From positions 1 to 27,573 of the forward strand of contig DLGP01000107.1 in the NCBI GenBank assembly GCA_002482765.1: DNA of 27,573 bases, read 5' to 3'. Origin of the DNA: Alphaproteobacteria bacterium UBA7691. GTDB taxonomy: Bacteria; Pseudomonadota; Alphaproteobacteria; Ferrovibrionales; Ferrovibrionaceae. Of this stretch, positions 7,385 through 14,619 are shown piece after piece; positions within the stretch are counted from its first letter, which is position 1, and the number at the start of each line of letters is the position of its first letter. The translations under genes and the position numbers were made by a program. The notes under the pieces were generated by a model. The model did not search any database. It saw only the letters and a program-made list of their open reading frames with translations, and was not told where the DNA came from.

Positions 7385-8475
7385 GCCTGCCTCCGCTGTT
7401 GCAGCCGCACCACCAACCATACCAGGCCGGCCGTGGCACCCAGCAGGGCGGCGGGGATGCCCCACAGGTCTTCGTAATACAGATGTAGGCCATGCAGCAG
7501 CAGCAAGCCGGCCAGGATACTCAGCAACACGCCGCCATGGCCGCGCTGGATGGCGCCGTCAATGCCGCCACGGGCAAACAGCACCACCAGCACCAGCAGC
7601 GGGCCGAAAAACAGTTTCCAGTATTCGGTATAGCTGGAGAGGATTTCCTCCAAGGCCAGGAAAGCCACGGCGCCGAAAAGTGGCCCGAACAGGCTGCCCA
7701 TGCCGCCCAGCACCACCATCACGATCAGGTCGCCCGAGCGGGTCCAGTGCATCAATGCCGGGCTGACAAAATCGGTATGGTTGGCCAGCAGCACGCCGGC
7801 CAGGCCGCAAACCGTGCCGGCGATGACAAAAGCCGCCAGCTTGTAGCGGAAGACCGGAAAGCCGATGGCGGCCATGCGGCGATCATTGCTCTTGGCGCCT
7901 TGCAGCACCATGCCGAAGCGCGCGCGCACCACGCGATGGGTGAGGAACAAGGCCAGGCAGAGCAAGGCCCAGCACAGATAGTAGAAACTCGGCCGGTGTT
8001 TGAGATCAATCAGGCCGCCGAAATCCGAGCGATGCAGGATGGTGAGGCCGTCATCGCCGCCATAGGCATAGGCGCCGTTGCCCATGTAGTAGACCAACTG
8101 CGCCAGCGCCAGCGTGATCATGATGAAGAAGATGCCGCGTGTGCGCAGCGACAGCAGGCCCATGAACAACGCCACCAGGGCCGACATCAGCAAAGCCACC
8201 GGCCATTGAATCCAGGCGGCGAAAACCTCGTGCTTGGCCAGGATGCCGACGCTGTAGCCGCCCACGCCGATAAAAGCCGCATGGCCAAAACTGACCATGC
8301 CGCCATAGCCGAGAATAAAATTCAGCGACACGGCGGCCAAAGCCAGGATGACGATGCGGGTGAACAGGGTGAGCAGGAACGGATCCTGAAACACCTGCGA
8401 CGCAGTAGGCACCAGCGCCAGTAGCACAAGCAGCAGCAGGGCGAAAAAAGTGCTGACGGAAAGACGTTTCTGCAT
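7381..8475 (-). CDS. livM: HAAT-family permease LivM with C-terminal extension
   Basis: This 364-aa inner-membrane permease shows the LivM core: ILALAAVSLNFILGYGGMVS near residue 50, FGHAAFIGVGGY, LRTRGIFFIMITLALAQ and the C-terminal GGMGSLFGPLFGAV, the loop that contacts the ATPases. The start is the ATG at 8475, 2 nt after the livH stop; the upstream open frame is inside livH. The core usually ends soon after the last helix and LFAxxG segment (here VLFARGGIDGA). About 50 further residues follow with two extra hydrophobic stretches, ending in a basic tail (RLQQRRQA). The extension could be accessory helices specific to this transporter. Confidence 0.93.
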   Translation of the reverse strand: MQKRLSVSTFFALLLLVLLALVPTASQVFQDPFLLTLFTRIVILALAAVSLNFILGYGGMVSFGHAAFIGVGGYSVGILAKHEVFAAWIQWPVALLMSALVALFMGLLSLRTRGIFFIMITLALAQLVYYMGNGAYAYGGDDGLTILHRSDFGGLIDLKHRPSFYYLCWALLCLALFLTHRVVRARFGMVLQGAKSNDRRMAAIGFPVFRYKLAAFVIAGTVCGLAGVLLANHTDFVSPALMHWTRSGDLIVMVVLGGMGSLFGPLFGAVAFLALEEILSSYTEYWKLFFGPLLVLVVLFARGGIDGAIQRGHGGVLLSILAGLLLLHGLHLYYEDLWGIPAALLGATAGLVWLVVRLQQRRQA

Positions 8476-8477
8476 GA

Positions 8478-9410
8478 TCAGCGCCCGATGCTGGAGCCGG
8501 GTGCCGGAAACAGCCCGGCCGGGCGCAACACCAGCACGCCGGCCATCAGGATATAAACCAGCATGGATGAGAGCGATTGCGCCAGGAAGCCGGCTTGCGA
8601 CGGATTGAGGAACTGGCCAAGGATTTGCGGCAGGAAGGCGCGGCCCATGGTTTCCAGCACCCCCACCAGCACGGCGGCGATGAAGGCGCCGCGGATCGAG
8701 CCGAGGCCGCCGATGACGATAACCACGAAGCACAGGATCAGCACATTGTCGCCCATGCCGATCTGCACCGTGGCGATCGGCCCGGCCATCAGCCCGGCCA
8801 GAGCCGCCAGGGCCGAGCCGAGGCCAAAGACCAGGGTGAACAGCAGCTTGATATCGATGCCCAGCGCGCCAACCATTTCGCGGTTCGAGGCGCCGGCCCG
8901 GATCAGCATGCCAAGCCGGGTTTTCTGCACCAGCAGATACAGCACCAGGGCGCAGAGCAGGCCCATGGCGATAATGGCGAAGCGATAGGTGGGGTAGGGC
9001 AGGCCGGGCAGGATTTCGATCTGGCCGGCCAGGATGGCGGGCAGTTCAATCGCCATGCCGCCGGCGCCAAAAACCAGCCGCGCCAGTTCGTTGAAAAACA
9101 GGATCAGGCCAAACGTTGCCAGCACCTGATCCAGATGGTCGCGGGAATAGAGATTACGCAAGGCAACATATTCGGTGACCACGCCGAGCAGCAGGCCGGC
9201 CGGCAATGCCAGCAGTGCGCCGATATAAAAATTGCCGGTCCATTGCACAAACACGGCAGCGAAATACGCGCCCATCATGTAGAGCGAGCCATGCGCCAGA
9301 TTCACCAAGTCCATGATACCGAAGACCAGGGTGAGGCCGGCAGCCAGCAGAAACAGCAAAAGGCCGATCTGTAGGCCGTTGAGGAATTGCTCTAGGATCA
9401 ATACCGACAT
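8478..9410 (-). CDS. livH: HAAT-family permease LivH
   Basis: This 310-aa hydrophobic permease has the LivH hallmarks LTLVFGIMDLVNLAHGSLYM (about residues 27-46), the conserved RAGASNREMVGALGID segment on the cytoplasmic loop, and FVVIVIGGLGSIRGAFIAAVLVG, the coupling region. It forms the membrane heterodimer with LivM. The start lies 29 nt after the livK stop. Around eight to ten membrane segments are expected from the hydrophobic pattern. Confidence 0.95.
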   Translation of the reverse strand: MSVLILEQFLNGLQIGLLLFLLAAGLTLVFGIMDLVNLAHGSLYMMGAYFAAVFVQWTGNFYIGALLALPAGLLLGVVTEYVALRNLYSRDHLDQVLATFGLILFFNELARLVFGAGGMAIELPAILAGQIEILPGLPYPTYRFAIIAMGLLCALVLYLLVQKTRLGMLIRAGASNREMVGALGIDIKLLFTLVFGLGSALAALAGLMAGPIATVQIGMGDNVLILCFVVIVIGGLGSIRGAFIAAVLVGVLETMGRAFLPQILGQFLNPSQAGFLAQSLSSMLVYILMAGVLVLRPAGLFPAPGSSIGR

Positions 9411-9439
9411 GATGGGCGCGGGGCGTTCCGGTTAGGGGT

Positions 9440-10660
9440 TCATTTCATCGGGCATTTGGCGGCATGCACATCCTGATGCGCGGTCAGCACGGTGCTGATG
9501 GTGCGCAGGTCATAGCCGCCATCGGCCGTTTTATACACTTCCTGCTGATAGATATTCTGGATCGGGAAGTGATTGTTGCCGAATTTGAACGGGCCGCGCA
9601 CGGAATTGAACTGCGCCGCCTTGAGCGCCGCCCCCAGCGCCGCCTTGTCCTTTACATTGCCCTTGGTGGTGGCCAGAGCCGAGGCGATCAGGTTGATCGT
9701 GTCGTAGCTCTGCGCCGCATAGAAGGTCGGGCTTGAGCCATGCTTCTTGCGGAAATCGCCCACCAGCTTCTGGTTGGCGGCATAGGGCAGGTCCGGCCCC
9801 CAGGTCATCGCCAGATAGGTATCCAGCGCGGTGTCCTTTTGCAGTTTCAGCGACACGGCATCCACGGTGAAGGCCGAATAGAGCGGCACTTCCGCCTTCA
9901 TGCCGGCCTGGCTGTATTGCGTGAAAAACTGCACGCCCCAGCGGCCGGGGAAAAACACATAGACCGCATCCGGCCTGGCGGCGCGGATTTTGGAAATCTC
10001 GGCCGAGAAATCCAGTTGGTCGGGCCATTTGGTCATGTCCTGGCCCACCACCTGGCCTTTGAACAGGCTTTTGACGCCATTGGCGCCATCCTGGCCGGCG
10101 GCATAATTCGGCGCCACGATATAAAGCTTGCGCGCGCCCTTCTGGTTCAGCAATTCGCCCACGCCCATATGCGGCTGGTCATTCTGCCAGGAAGCCGAGA
10201 AGAAATACGGATTGCAGGCTTCGCCGGCCAGTTGCGACGGGCCGGCATTGGCCGAGATCAGATAGGTCTGATTGTCGGTGGCGGCCTTGTAGGAAGCCAG
10301 CAGCACATTCGACCAGATATAGCCGGCGAGGAAATCCACCTTGTCGCGCTGAAGCAGCTTTTCGGTTTTCTGCTTACCCACTTCCGGCTTCTGTTCGTCA
10401 TCCTCAAAGATCACATCCAGCGCCACGCCGCCGGCCTTGCGGCCAAGATGCTCCAGCGCCAGTTCCACGGCCTGCTTCATATCCTGGCCATAGGCGGCAT
10501 TGGGGCCCGAGAGCGTGGTGACAAAGCCGATCTTGATCTTTTTGCTCGGCTGCGCTGCGGCAGGCTGCGCGGCAAGGCCCAAGCCCAGACTCATGCCCAG
10601 CATGGACAGGGCGGCAAAGGCCGGCAACAGACGGGAGGGGGAGGATGGACGCGGCGGCAT
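9440..10660 (-). CDS. livK: HAAT periplasmic substrate-binding protein (copy 1, operon copy)
   Basis: This 406-aa type-I periplasmic binding protein has a Sec signal peptide of about 36 residues (ending QPAAAQ) and starts its mature part with the family motif KKIKIGFVTTLSGPNAAYGQ. It heads the livHMGF genes, and TAGGAG precedes the ATG. Its mature sequence is nearly collinear with the second binding protein immediately upstream. The conserved DDEQKPEVGKQKTEKLL and YIWSNVLLASYKA segments belong to the family subgroup often found near aromatic-compound genes rather than the E. coli leucine proteins. The ligand is unknown; an aromatic acid is inferred from the paa genes and benE nearby. Confidence 0.92.
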   Translation of the reverse strand: MPPRPSSPSRLLPAFAALSMLGMSLGLGLAAQPAAAQPSKKIKIGFVTTLSGPNAAYGQDMKQAVELALEHLGRKAGGVALDVIFEDDEQKPEVGKQKTEKLLQRDKVDFLAGYIWSNVLLASYKAATDNQTYLISANAGPSQLAGEACNPYFFSASWQNDQPHMGVGELLNQKGARKLYIVAPNYAAGQDGANGVKSLFKGQVVGQDMTKWPDQLDFSAEISKIRAARPDAVYVFFPGRWGVQFFTQYSQAGMKAEVPLYSAFTVDAVSLKLQKDTALDTYLAMTWGPDLPYAANQKLVGDFRKKHGSSPTFYAAQSYDTINLIASALATTKGNVKDKAALGAALKAAQFNSVRGPFKFGNNHFPIQNIYQQEVYKTADGGYDLRTISTVLTAHQDVHAAKCPMK

Positions 10661-10799
10661 GACTGGCTCCTACAGGAATGAAAGGCGGCGCGCCGGCTGG
10701 CTGTTACAAGCTGCCCGATGCTGCCGATGAATGGCTTCATGCCCTGCGGATATTTCCCCCTGGCCGATACGTTAACGGATGAATGATGTTAAACGCAAA

Positions 10800-10836
10800 T
10801 GGCGGCCCGGCTGTTCCTTGCGGGGCCGGGCCGCCA
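10800..10836 (-). terminator. Hairpin after the upstream substrate-binding gene
   Basis: A 12-bp perfect GC-rich stem (TGGCGGCCCGGC / GCCGGGCCGCCA) with a 13-nt loop lies 12 nt beyond the stop of the upstream binding protein. On the minus strand it is followed by ATTTGCGTTT. It may end or attenuate that transcript before the livKHMGF operon. Confidence 0.6.
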
Positions 10837-10847
10837 GCGCATCAGGC

Positions 10848-12041
10848 TTACTTCATGCCGCACTTGCCGGCATAGGGATCCTGGAAATCCTTCAACACGG
10901 TGCTGACGGTGCGGATGTCGTATTCGGTTTCCGACACCTTGTAGACTTCCTGCTGGTAGATGTTGTGGATCGGGAACTGGTTGTTGCCGAACTTCATCGG
11001 GCCGCGCACGGAATCGAACTTGGCGGCCTTGAGCGCAGCGCGCACCGCCGGCTTGTCCTTCAGGTTGCCCTTGGTGGCCACCACTGCCGAATTGATCAGG
11101 TTGGCGGCGTCATAGCTCTGCGCGCCGTAGAAGGTCGGGCTGGAACCATGCTTTTTCTTGAAATCGCCCACCAGCTTCTGGTTGGCGGCATAGGGCAGGT
11201 CGGGCGCCCACCACAGCGTCAGGAACGTATCCAGCGCCAGATCCTTTTGCAGCTTCAGGGTCACGGCATCCACAGTGTAGGTGGAATAAAGCGGGATGTC
11301 CTTCTTCAGGCCGGCCTGGGCATACTGGGTGTAGAATTGCACACCCCAGCGGCTCGGGAAAAACACAAACACCGCATCCGGCTTGGCGGCGCGGATTTTG
11401 GAAATCTCGGCCGAGAAATCAAGCTGGTCGGGCCATTTGGTCATGTCCTGGCCCACCACTTCGCCCTTGAAGGTGGCCTTCACGCCATTCACCATATCCT
11501 GGCCGGCGGCATAATTCGGCGCCACCAGATAGGCTTTCTTGGCGCCCTTCTGATTGAGCAATTCGCCCATCGCCATGGTGTTCTGGTCATTCTGCCACGA
11601 GGCAGCGAAGAAATACGGATTGCACATCTCGCCGGCAAGCTGCGACGGGCCGGCATTGGCCGAGATCAGGAAGGTCTGGTTATCCACCACCGGCTTGTAG
11701 GAAGCCAGCAGCACATTCGACCAGATGAAGCCGGCAACAAAATCCACCTTGTCGCGCTGCAACAGCTTTTCGGTCTTCTGCTTGCCTACTTCCGGCTTCT
11801 GCTCGTCGTCTTCATAAACCACTTCCACCGGGATGCCGCCCATCTTCTTGCCCAGATGTTCCAGCGCCAGGTCGAAGGCATTCTTCATGTCCTGGCCATA
11901 GGCGGCATTGGGGCCTGAGAGGGTGGTGACAAAGCCGATCTTGATTTTCTTGTTGGCCTGGGCCGCCGCGTCCTGCGCCAGGAAAGGCAGGGCAGCCAGC
12001 GTCAGCGCCGAGGTCATGCGCAGCAGCGTGGAAAATGTCAT
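10848..12041 (-). CDS. HAAT periplasmic substrate-binding protein (copy 2)
   Basis: This 397-aa binding protein has a signal peptide (MTFSTLLRMTSALTLAALPF, ending QDAAAQ) and a mature domain collinear with the operon copy downstream. Long identical blocks include IGFVTTLSGPNAAYGQDMK, QKPEVGKQKTEKLLQRDKVD and MTKWPDQLDFSAEISKIRA. The DNA is also nearly identical over about 90 nt (11380-11470 against 9970-10060), pointing to recent tandem duplication or gene conversion. Differences cluster in the signal peptide and at scattered positions such as TLWWAPDLPYAA versus AMTWGPDLPYAA, which may tune the ligand. The ATG at 12041 follows GGGAG; the upstream in-frame start has no signal peptide. It has its own hairpin, so it is probably a separate transcript sharing the LivHMGF permease. 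Confidence 0.92.
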   Translation of the reverse strand: MTFSTLLRMTSALTLAALPFLAQDAAAQANKKIKIGFVTTLSGPNAAYGQDMKNAFDLALEHLGKKMGGIPVEVVYEDDEQKPEVGKQKTEKLLQRDKVDFVAGFIWSNVLLASYKPVVDNQTFLISANAGPSQLAGEMCNPYFFAASWQNDQNTMAMGELLNQKGAKKAYLVAPNYAAGQDMVNGVKATFKGEVVGQDMTKWPDQLDFSAEISKIRAAKPDAVFVFFPSRWGVQFYTQYAQAGLKKDIPLYSTYTVDAVTLKLQKDLALDTFLTLWWAPDLPYAANQKLVGDFKKKHGSSPTFYGAQSYDAANLINSAVVATKGNLKDKPAVRAALKAAKFDSVRGPMKFGNNQFPIHNIYQQEVYKVSETEYDIRTVSTVLKDFQDPYAGKCGMK

Positions 12042-12279
12042 CGTTTCTCTCCCGTTGCGGCCAGGGCTGCATGGCCCCGCCATTATGAATTACCCGATCA
12101 GCCCGATGCGGCGCGCTTATCGCGGCGCCTATCGACGCAAAACCTAGCGGCAGCAGCGCGGCAAGTCCACGCCAAGACCGATCACGTCAAGCCAGGATTT
12201 GAGAGAAATCACCCCCGGCGCCGGTGAACCCGACGCGCCTTTGCAGCCACCCCTCCCAAAGCCGCCTTCACGGCCTTCG

Positions 12280-12295
12280 CTGCATTATAATGCAG
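12280..12295. promoter_or_regulatory. 16-bp perfect palindrome containing TATAAT
   Basis: CTGCATTATAATGCAG is a perfect 16-bp palindrome in the 12042-12385 gap, 91 nt before the toxin start. It contains a consensus TATAAT (12286-12291), but there is no -35 hexamer at suitable spacing. The rest of this gap holds the livK copy 2 leader on the minus strand and nothing else recognisable. Confidence 0.45.
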
Positions 12296-12335
12296 GTTGA
12301 GTGGATGGTGAAGCAGTATTTTGCTTTCCTGCTTG

Positions 12336-12355
12336 TGTTGTTTATATTGACAACA
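12336..12355. promoter_or_regulatory. Dyad TGTTGT-N8-ACAACA, upstream copy (TA operator candidate)
   Basis: Six-base inverted arms with an 8-nt spacer cover the -35 hexamer of the toxin-antitoxin promoter. An identical dyad lies 31 bp downstream, about three helical turns, on the same DNA face. Toxin-antitoxin operons are usually repressed by their antitoxin, and the second gene product has a winged helix-turn-helix, so this is a candidate TumA site. Confidence 0.6.
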
Positions 12356-12375
12356 GCATCTGCTGGTGTTGTAAT
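12347..12375 (+). promoter_or_regulatory. Sigma-70 promoter of the toxin-antitoxin operon
   Basis: TTGACA (12347-12352) and TGTAAT (12370-12375) are separated by exactly 17 nt. Transcription would start around 12381-12384, only 2-5 nt before the toxin ATG at 12386, giving an almost leaderless mRNA. This fits the absence of a Shine-Dalgarno sequence. Confidence 0.65.
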
Positions 12376-12386
12376 TTTCAACAACA
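12367..12386. promoter_or_regulatory. Dyad TGTTGT-N8-ACAACA, downstream copy (TA operator candidate)
   Basis: This repeats the dyad at 12336-12355 with the same arms and spacer length. It covers the -10 hexamer, the expected transcription start and the first base of the toxin ATG, so a bound repressor would block initiation. Confidence 0.6.
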
Positions 12387-12670
12387 TGAAAGCGGAGCTT
12401 ATGCTCAATGACCGCTACTTGCTCGACGAAACCAGTTTCGTCGAGTTGGTCATCTGGCATGTGCCGAAGCCGCTGGTCGGCTCAAGACACCAGTTGAAAT
12501 ATCGCTTGGCCTATATCGAAGGCGAGGTCTGCGTCATCCGTTATGATAACGAGGCCGGCAAGGGCGATCATCGTCATATCGGCAGCCGCGAGATGGTTTA
12601 TCAGTTTGCCGGAACGGAAAGTCTACTGGCCGATTTTTGGTCTGATGTTGATGCTTGGAGGCGGCAATGA
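12386..12670 (+). CDS. tumE: Toxin of TumE family (DUF6516-like)
   Basis: This 94-aa protein matches the TumE-type toxin family as I recall it: KAELMLNDRYLLDETSFVEL at the start, a VWH-VPKPL region (IWHVPKPL), KYRLAYIEGEVCVIRYDNE and GKGDHRHIG in the centre, and LLADFWSDVDAWR at the end. The charged RYDNE-GKGDHRH segment is the family's most conserved part and may be the active region; the biochemical activity is not well established. The start is the ATG at 12386, where family homology begins. In-frame ATGs upstream (12293, 12305) would add a hydrophobic stretch encoded by the promoter DNA and are thought spurious. It overlaps the antitoxin gene by ATGA. Confidence 0.82.
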   Translation: MKAELMLNDRYLLDETSFVELVIWHVPKPLVGSRHQLKYRLAYIEGEVCVIRYDNEAGKGDHRHIGSREMVYQFAGTESLLADFWSDVDAWRRQ

Positions 12671-13020
12671 AAACGGTAACGATTGATATCCTGTCGCCCG
12701 AAGACATGAGACATCGGATGGCGCAGCGTCTGGCCGATGCCGCCAAGGGGCGCAAACAGGCGCCGCGTATTTCCTTTGCTTCGCGTGAATTGCTCTGGCA
12801 GGTGCTGGCGCCACGCCGCTGGTCGCTGCTGGAAAAACTGGCTGGCGCCGGCCCGCTCGGCATCCGCGAGGCGGCGCGTCTGGTCGGCCGTGATCCAAGC
12901 GGCGTGCATGGCGATATCAAGGCATTGCTCGCTGCCGGCCTGCTCTGGAAGCATGCGGATGGCAAGGTGGAATTTCCCTACGATGCCATCCATGTCGATT
13001 TTACCGTGAAGGCGGCGTAA
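12667..13020 (+). CDS. tumA: Antitoxin, winged-HTH (TumA / HVO_A0114-like)
   Basis: This 117-aa protein has a C-terminal winged helix-turn-helix (about residues 55-110: LGIREAARLVGRDPSGVHGD, then IKALLAAGLL and a wing) of the HVO_A0114-like group that accompanies TumE-type toxins. The N-terminal part (SPEDMRHRMAQRLADAAKG) probably contacts the toxin. The ATG overlaps the toxin stop (12667-12670), so production is coupled, with toxin first and antitoxin second. It is the likely autoregulator acting at the dyads upstream. The stop is 6 nt from the convergent amidohydrolase stop, with no terminator visible. Confidence 0.82.
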   Translation: MKTVTIDILSPEDMRHRMAQRLADAAKGRKQAPRISFASRELLWQVLAPRRWSLLEKLAGAGPLGIREAARLVGRDPSGVHGDIKALLAAGLLWKHADGKVEFPYDAIHVDFTVKAA

Positions 13021-13026
13021 CCCACC

Positions 13027-14301
13027 TCACTCCAGCCAGGCAAAGGCGGCGCCGAGCATGGCCTGCACGCCGGTTTTGAGCGTCGGGTGCAGTTGCGGCG
13101 CGAAGAAGGGTGAATGGTTCACCGGCAACGGCTCGCCCTTTTCCTGCGCCGCCTGCCAGATGGCGTGATCGGTGCCGCCGACCAGCCAGAAGACGGATGG
13201 CACATTCCAGGCGGTGCCGAACAGGCCAAAATCCTCGCTGCCGGTGAGCGGTTCGGGCAGATGCAGCGGCACCAGGCCGCTATGCAAGGCCATGCCGTCC
13301 ATGGTCTGGGCGGCGGCGGCCTCGTCGTTGATGGTGACCGGGAACTGGCTGATCACGGTGAATTCCGGCGGCTTCGGCGCATTCGAGGCGGTGGCCTCGG
13401 CCTCCACGATGCGCTTCACCGAGGCCAGCACACGTTCACGCACCTGCTGTTTGAAGCTGCGCACATTGAGGCGCAGGATCGCCTCGTCCGGGATCACGTT
13501 TTCATTCAGGCCGGACTGGATGGTGCCAACTGTCACCACGGCGCTATCCATCATCGCCACTTCGCGGCTGACAATGGTTTGCAGCCGCATCACGGTGGCC
13601 GAGGCCATCACCACCGGATCGACGCTGTTCTGCGGCTGCGAGCCATGCGCGCCGCGGCCAAACATCTTCACTTCAAAACTATCCGCCGCCGACATCGCGG
13701 TGCCGGCGCGATAACCAACCTGTCCGGCCGGCAGCGGCACCAGATGCTGGCCCAGGCAGACGGTGGGCTTGGGGAAGCGCTTCACCATGCCATCGGCCAG
13801 CATGCCGCTGGCGCCGGCGCCGATCTCCTCGGCCGGCTGAAACACCGCCATCACCGTGCCGCGCCAGCTATCGCGGGTTTCGCTGAGGATTTTCATCACC
13901 GCCATCAGCCAGGTGACATGCATGTCATGGCCGCAGGCATGCATGATCGACACCGCCTGGCCGAAGCGATCCACGCCGCTGGCCTGGCTGGCATAGGGCA
14001 GGCCGGTTTTTTCCTTCACCGGCAGTCCATCCATATCGGCGCGCAGCAGGATCACCGGGCCGTCGCCATTCTTCAGCAGGCCAACCACGCCGGTCTTGCC
14101 GATGCCGGTAAACACCTCGGCGCCGCAGCGTTCCAGCCAATCGGCGGCAATGCCGGCGGTGCGCACTTCCTGTAGCGACAATTCCGGATGCGCATGCAGA
14201 TCAAGATAAATGCGCTCCAGCTCGGGCAGCAAGGCGTCGATCAGGCTGTAGGCATGGGCCGAGCGCTGCGCGGTTTTCAGATTGGTGGGCTGGGCGGTCA
14301 T
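13027..14301 (-). CDS. M20-family metal-dependent amidohydrolase (HipO/aminoacylase-like)
   Basis: This 424-aa cytoplasmic peptidase-family M20D protein probably hydrolyses an N-acyl amino acid or related amide. Metal and catalytic motifs are RADMDGLPV (87-95), HACGHDMH (121-128) with metal-binding Cys123 and His125, PAEE (156-159) and the late SEDFG. The motif set is that of hippurate hydrolases and IAA-amino acid hydrolases. The C-terminal segment around VNHSPFFAPQLHPTLKTGVQ matches a subgroup with putative export or aromatic substrates, but I cannot name the substrate. A benzoate transporter lies about 3 kb away, so hippurate-type substrates are conceivable. It is the last gene of the operon from 16112; a small CxxC protein gene lies 12 nt upstream. 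Confidence 0.9.
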   Translation of the reverse strand: MTAQPTNLKTAQRSAHAYSLIDALLPELERIYLDLHAHPELSLQEVRTAGIAADWLERCGAEVFTGIGKTGVVGLLKNGDGPVILLRADMDGLPVKEKTGLPYASQASGVDRFGQAVSIMHACGHDMHVTWLMAVMKILSETRDSWRGTVMAVFQPAEEIGAGASGMLADGMVKRFPKPTVCLGQHLVPLPAGQVGYRAGTAMSAADSFEVKMFGRGAHGSQPQNSVDPVVMASATVMRLQTIVSREVAMMDSAVVTVGTIQSGLNENVIPDEAILRLNVRSFKQQVRERVLASVKRIVEAEATASNAPKPPEFTVISQFPVTINDEAAAAQTMDGMALHSGLVPLHLPEPLTGSEDFGLFGTAWNVPSVFWLVGGTDHAIWQAAQEKGEPLPVNHSPFFAPQLHPTLKTGVQAMLGAAFAWLE

Positions 14302-14313
14302 GTGGTTCTGTCC

Positions 14314-14580
14314 TCAGGCGAAGGGTGAAAAGGCGGGCGGCTGGCCGGGCTGGGCGCGCGGCAGGCCAAAACGTGCCTGGCAGGGGCGGTCATCACCCAG
14401 CAGGCTATCAAGTTGATCCAGCAGGGCCAGGATGGTCTGGCTGATGCGCAGGGCATCAGGGGCGGGCAGGGCGTCGGGGGTTTCGATCAGCGGCAGCAGC
14501 ATCTCGATGCGGCGTTGCACGGCACGCGCCTCGGGCGGCATCTGGCTCAGATCGGGATCGCTATCGCACCAACGGCACAT
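14314..14580 (-). CDS. Small hypothetical protein with N-terminal CxxC
   Basis: I do not recognise this 88-aa protein. It begins MCRWCDSDPDLS with a CxxC pair, continues with an amphipathic helical region (residues 15-60, rich in Leu/Ile) and ends in a Pro/Ala-rich tail. The ATG at 14580 was preferred to an in-frame TTG at 14619. It lies 39 nt downstream of the EamA permease gene and 12 nt upstream of the M20 amidohydrolase, so it looks co-transcribed with both. Only two N-terminal Cys and one later Cys are present, so a full zinc finger is not evident. The call as a real gene rests on operon spacing and strand. Confidence 0.6.
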   Translation of the reverse strand: MCRWCDSDPDLSQMPPEARAVQRRIEMLLPLIETPDALPAPDALRISQTILALLDQLDSLLGDDRPCQARFGLPRAQPGQPPAFSPFA

Positions 14581-14619
14581 GGCGCCAGCTTGGCAGGCTT
14601 GCGGGCGCCACGTCAACAA

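Noticed and set aside
7492..9374. Long plus-strand frames opposite livM and livH
   Set aside because: Their His/Gln/Ala-rich composition is what antisense reading of hydrophobic membrane proteins gives; livM and livH motifs are unambiguous.
10848..12041. Second binding protein as a pseudogene copy
   Set aside because: It is full length, in frame, with its own signal peptide and ribosome site.
12305..12385. Hydrophobic N-terminal extension (membrane anchor) on the toxin
   Set aside because: This DNA holds the promoter and the dyads, and toxin-family similarity begins at the ATG at 12386; the hydrophobic reading is a by-product of AT-rich DNA.
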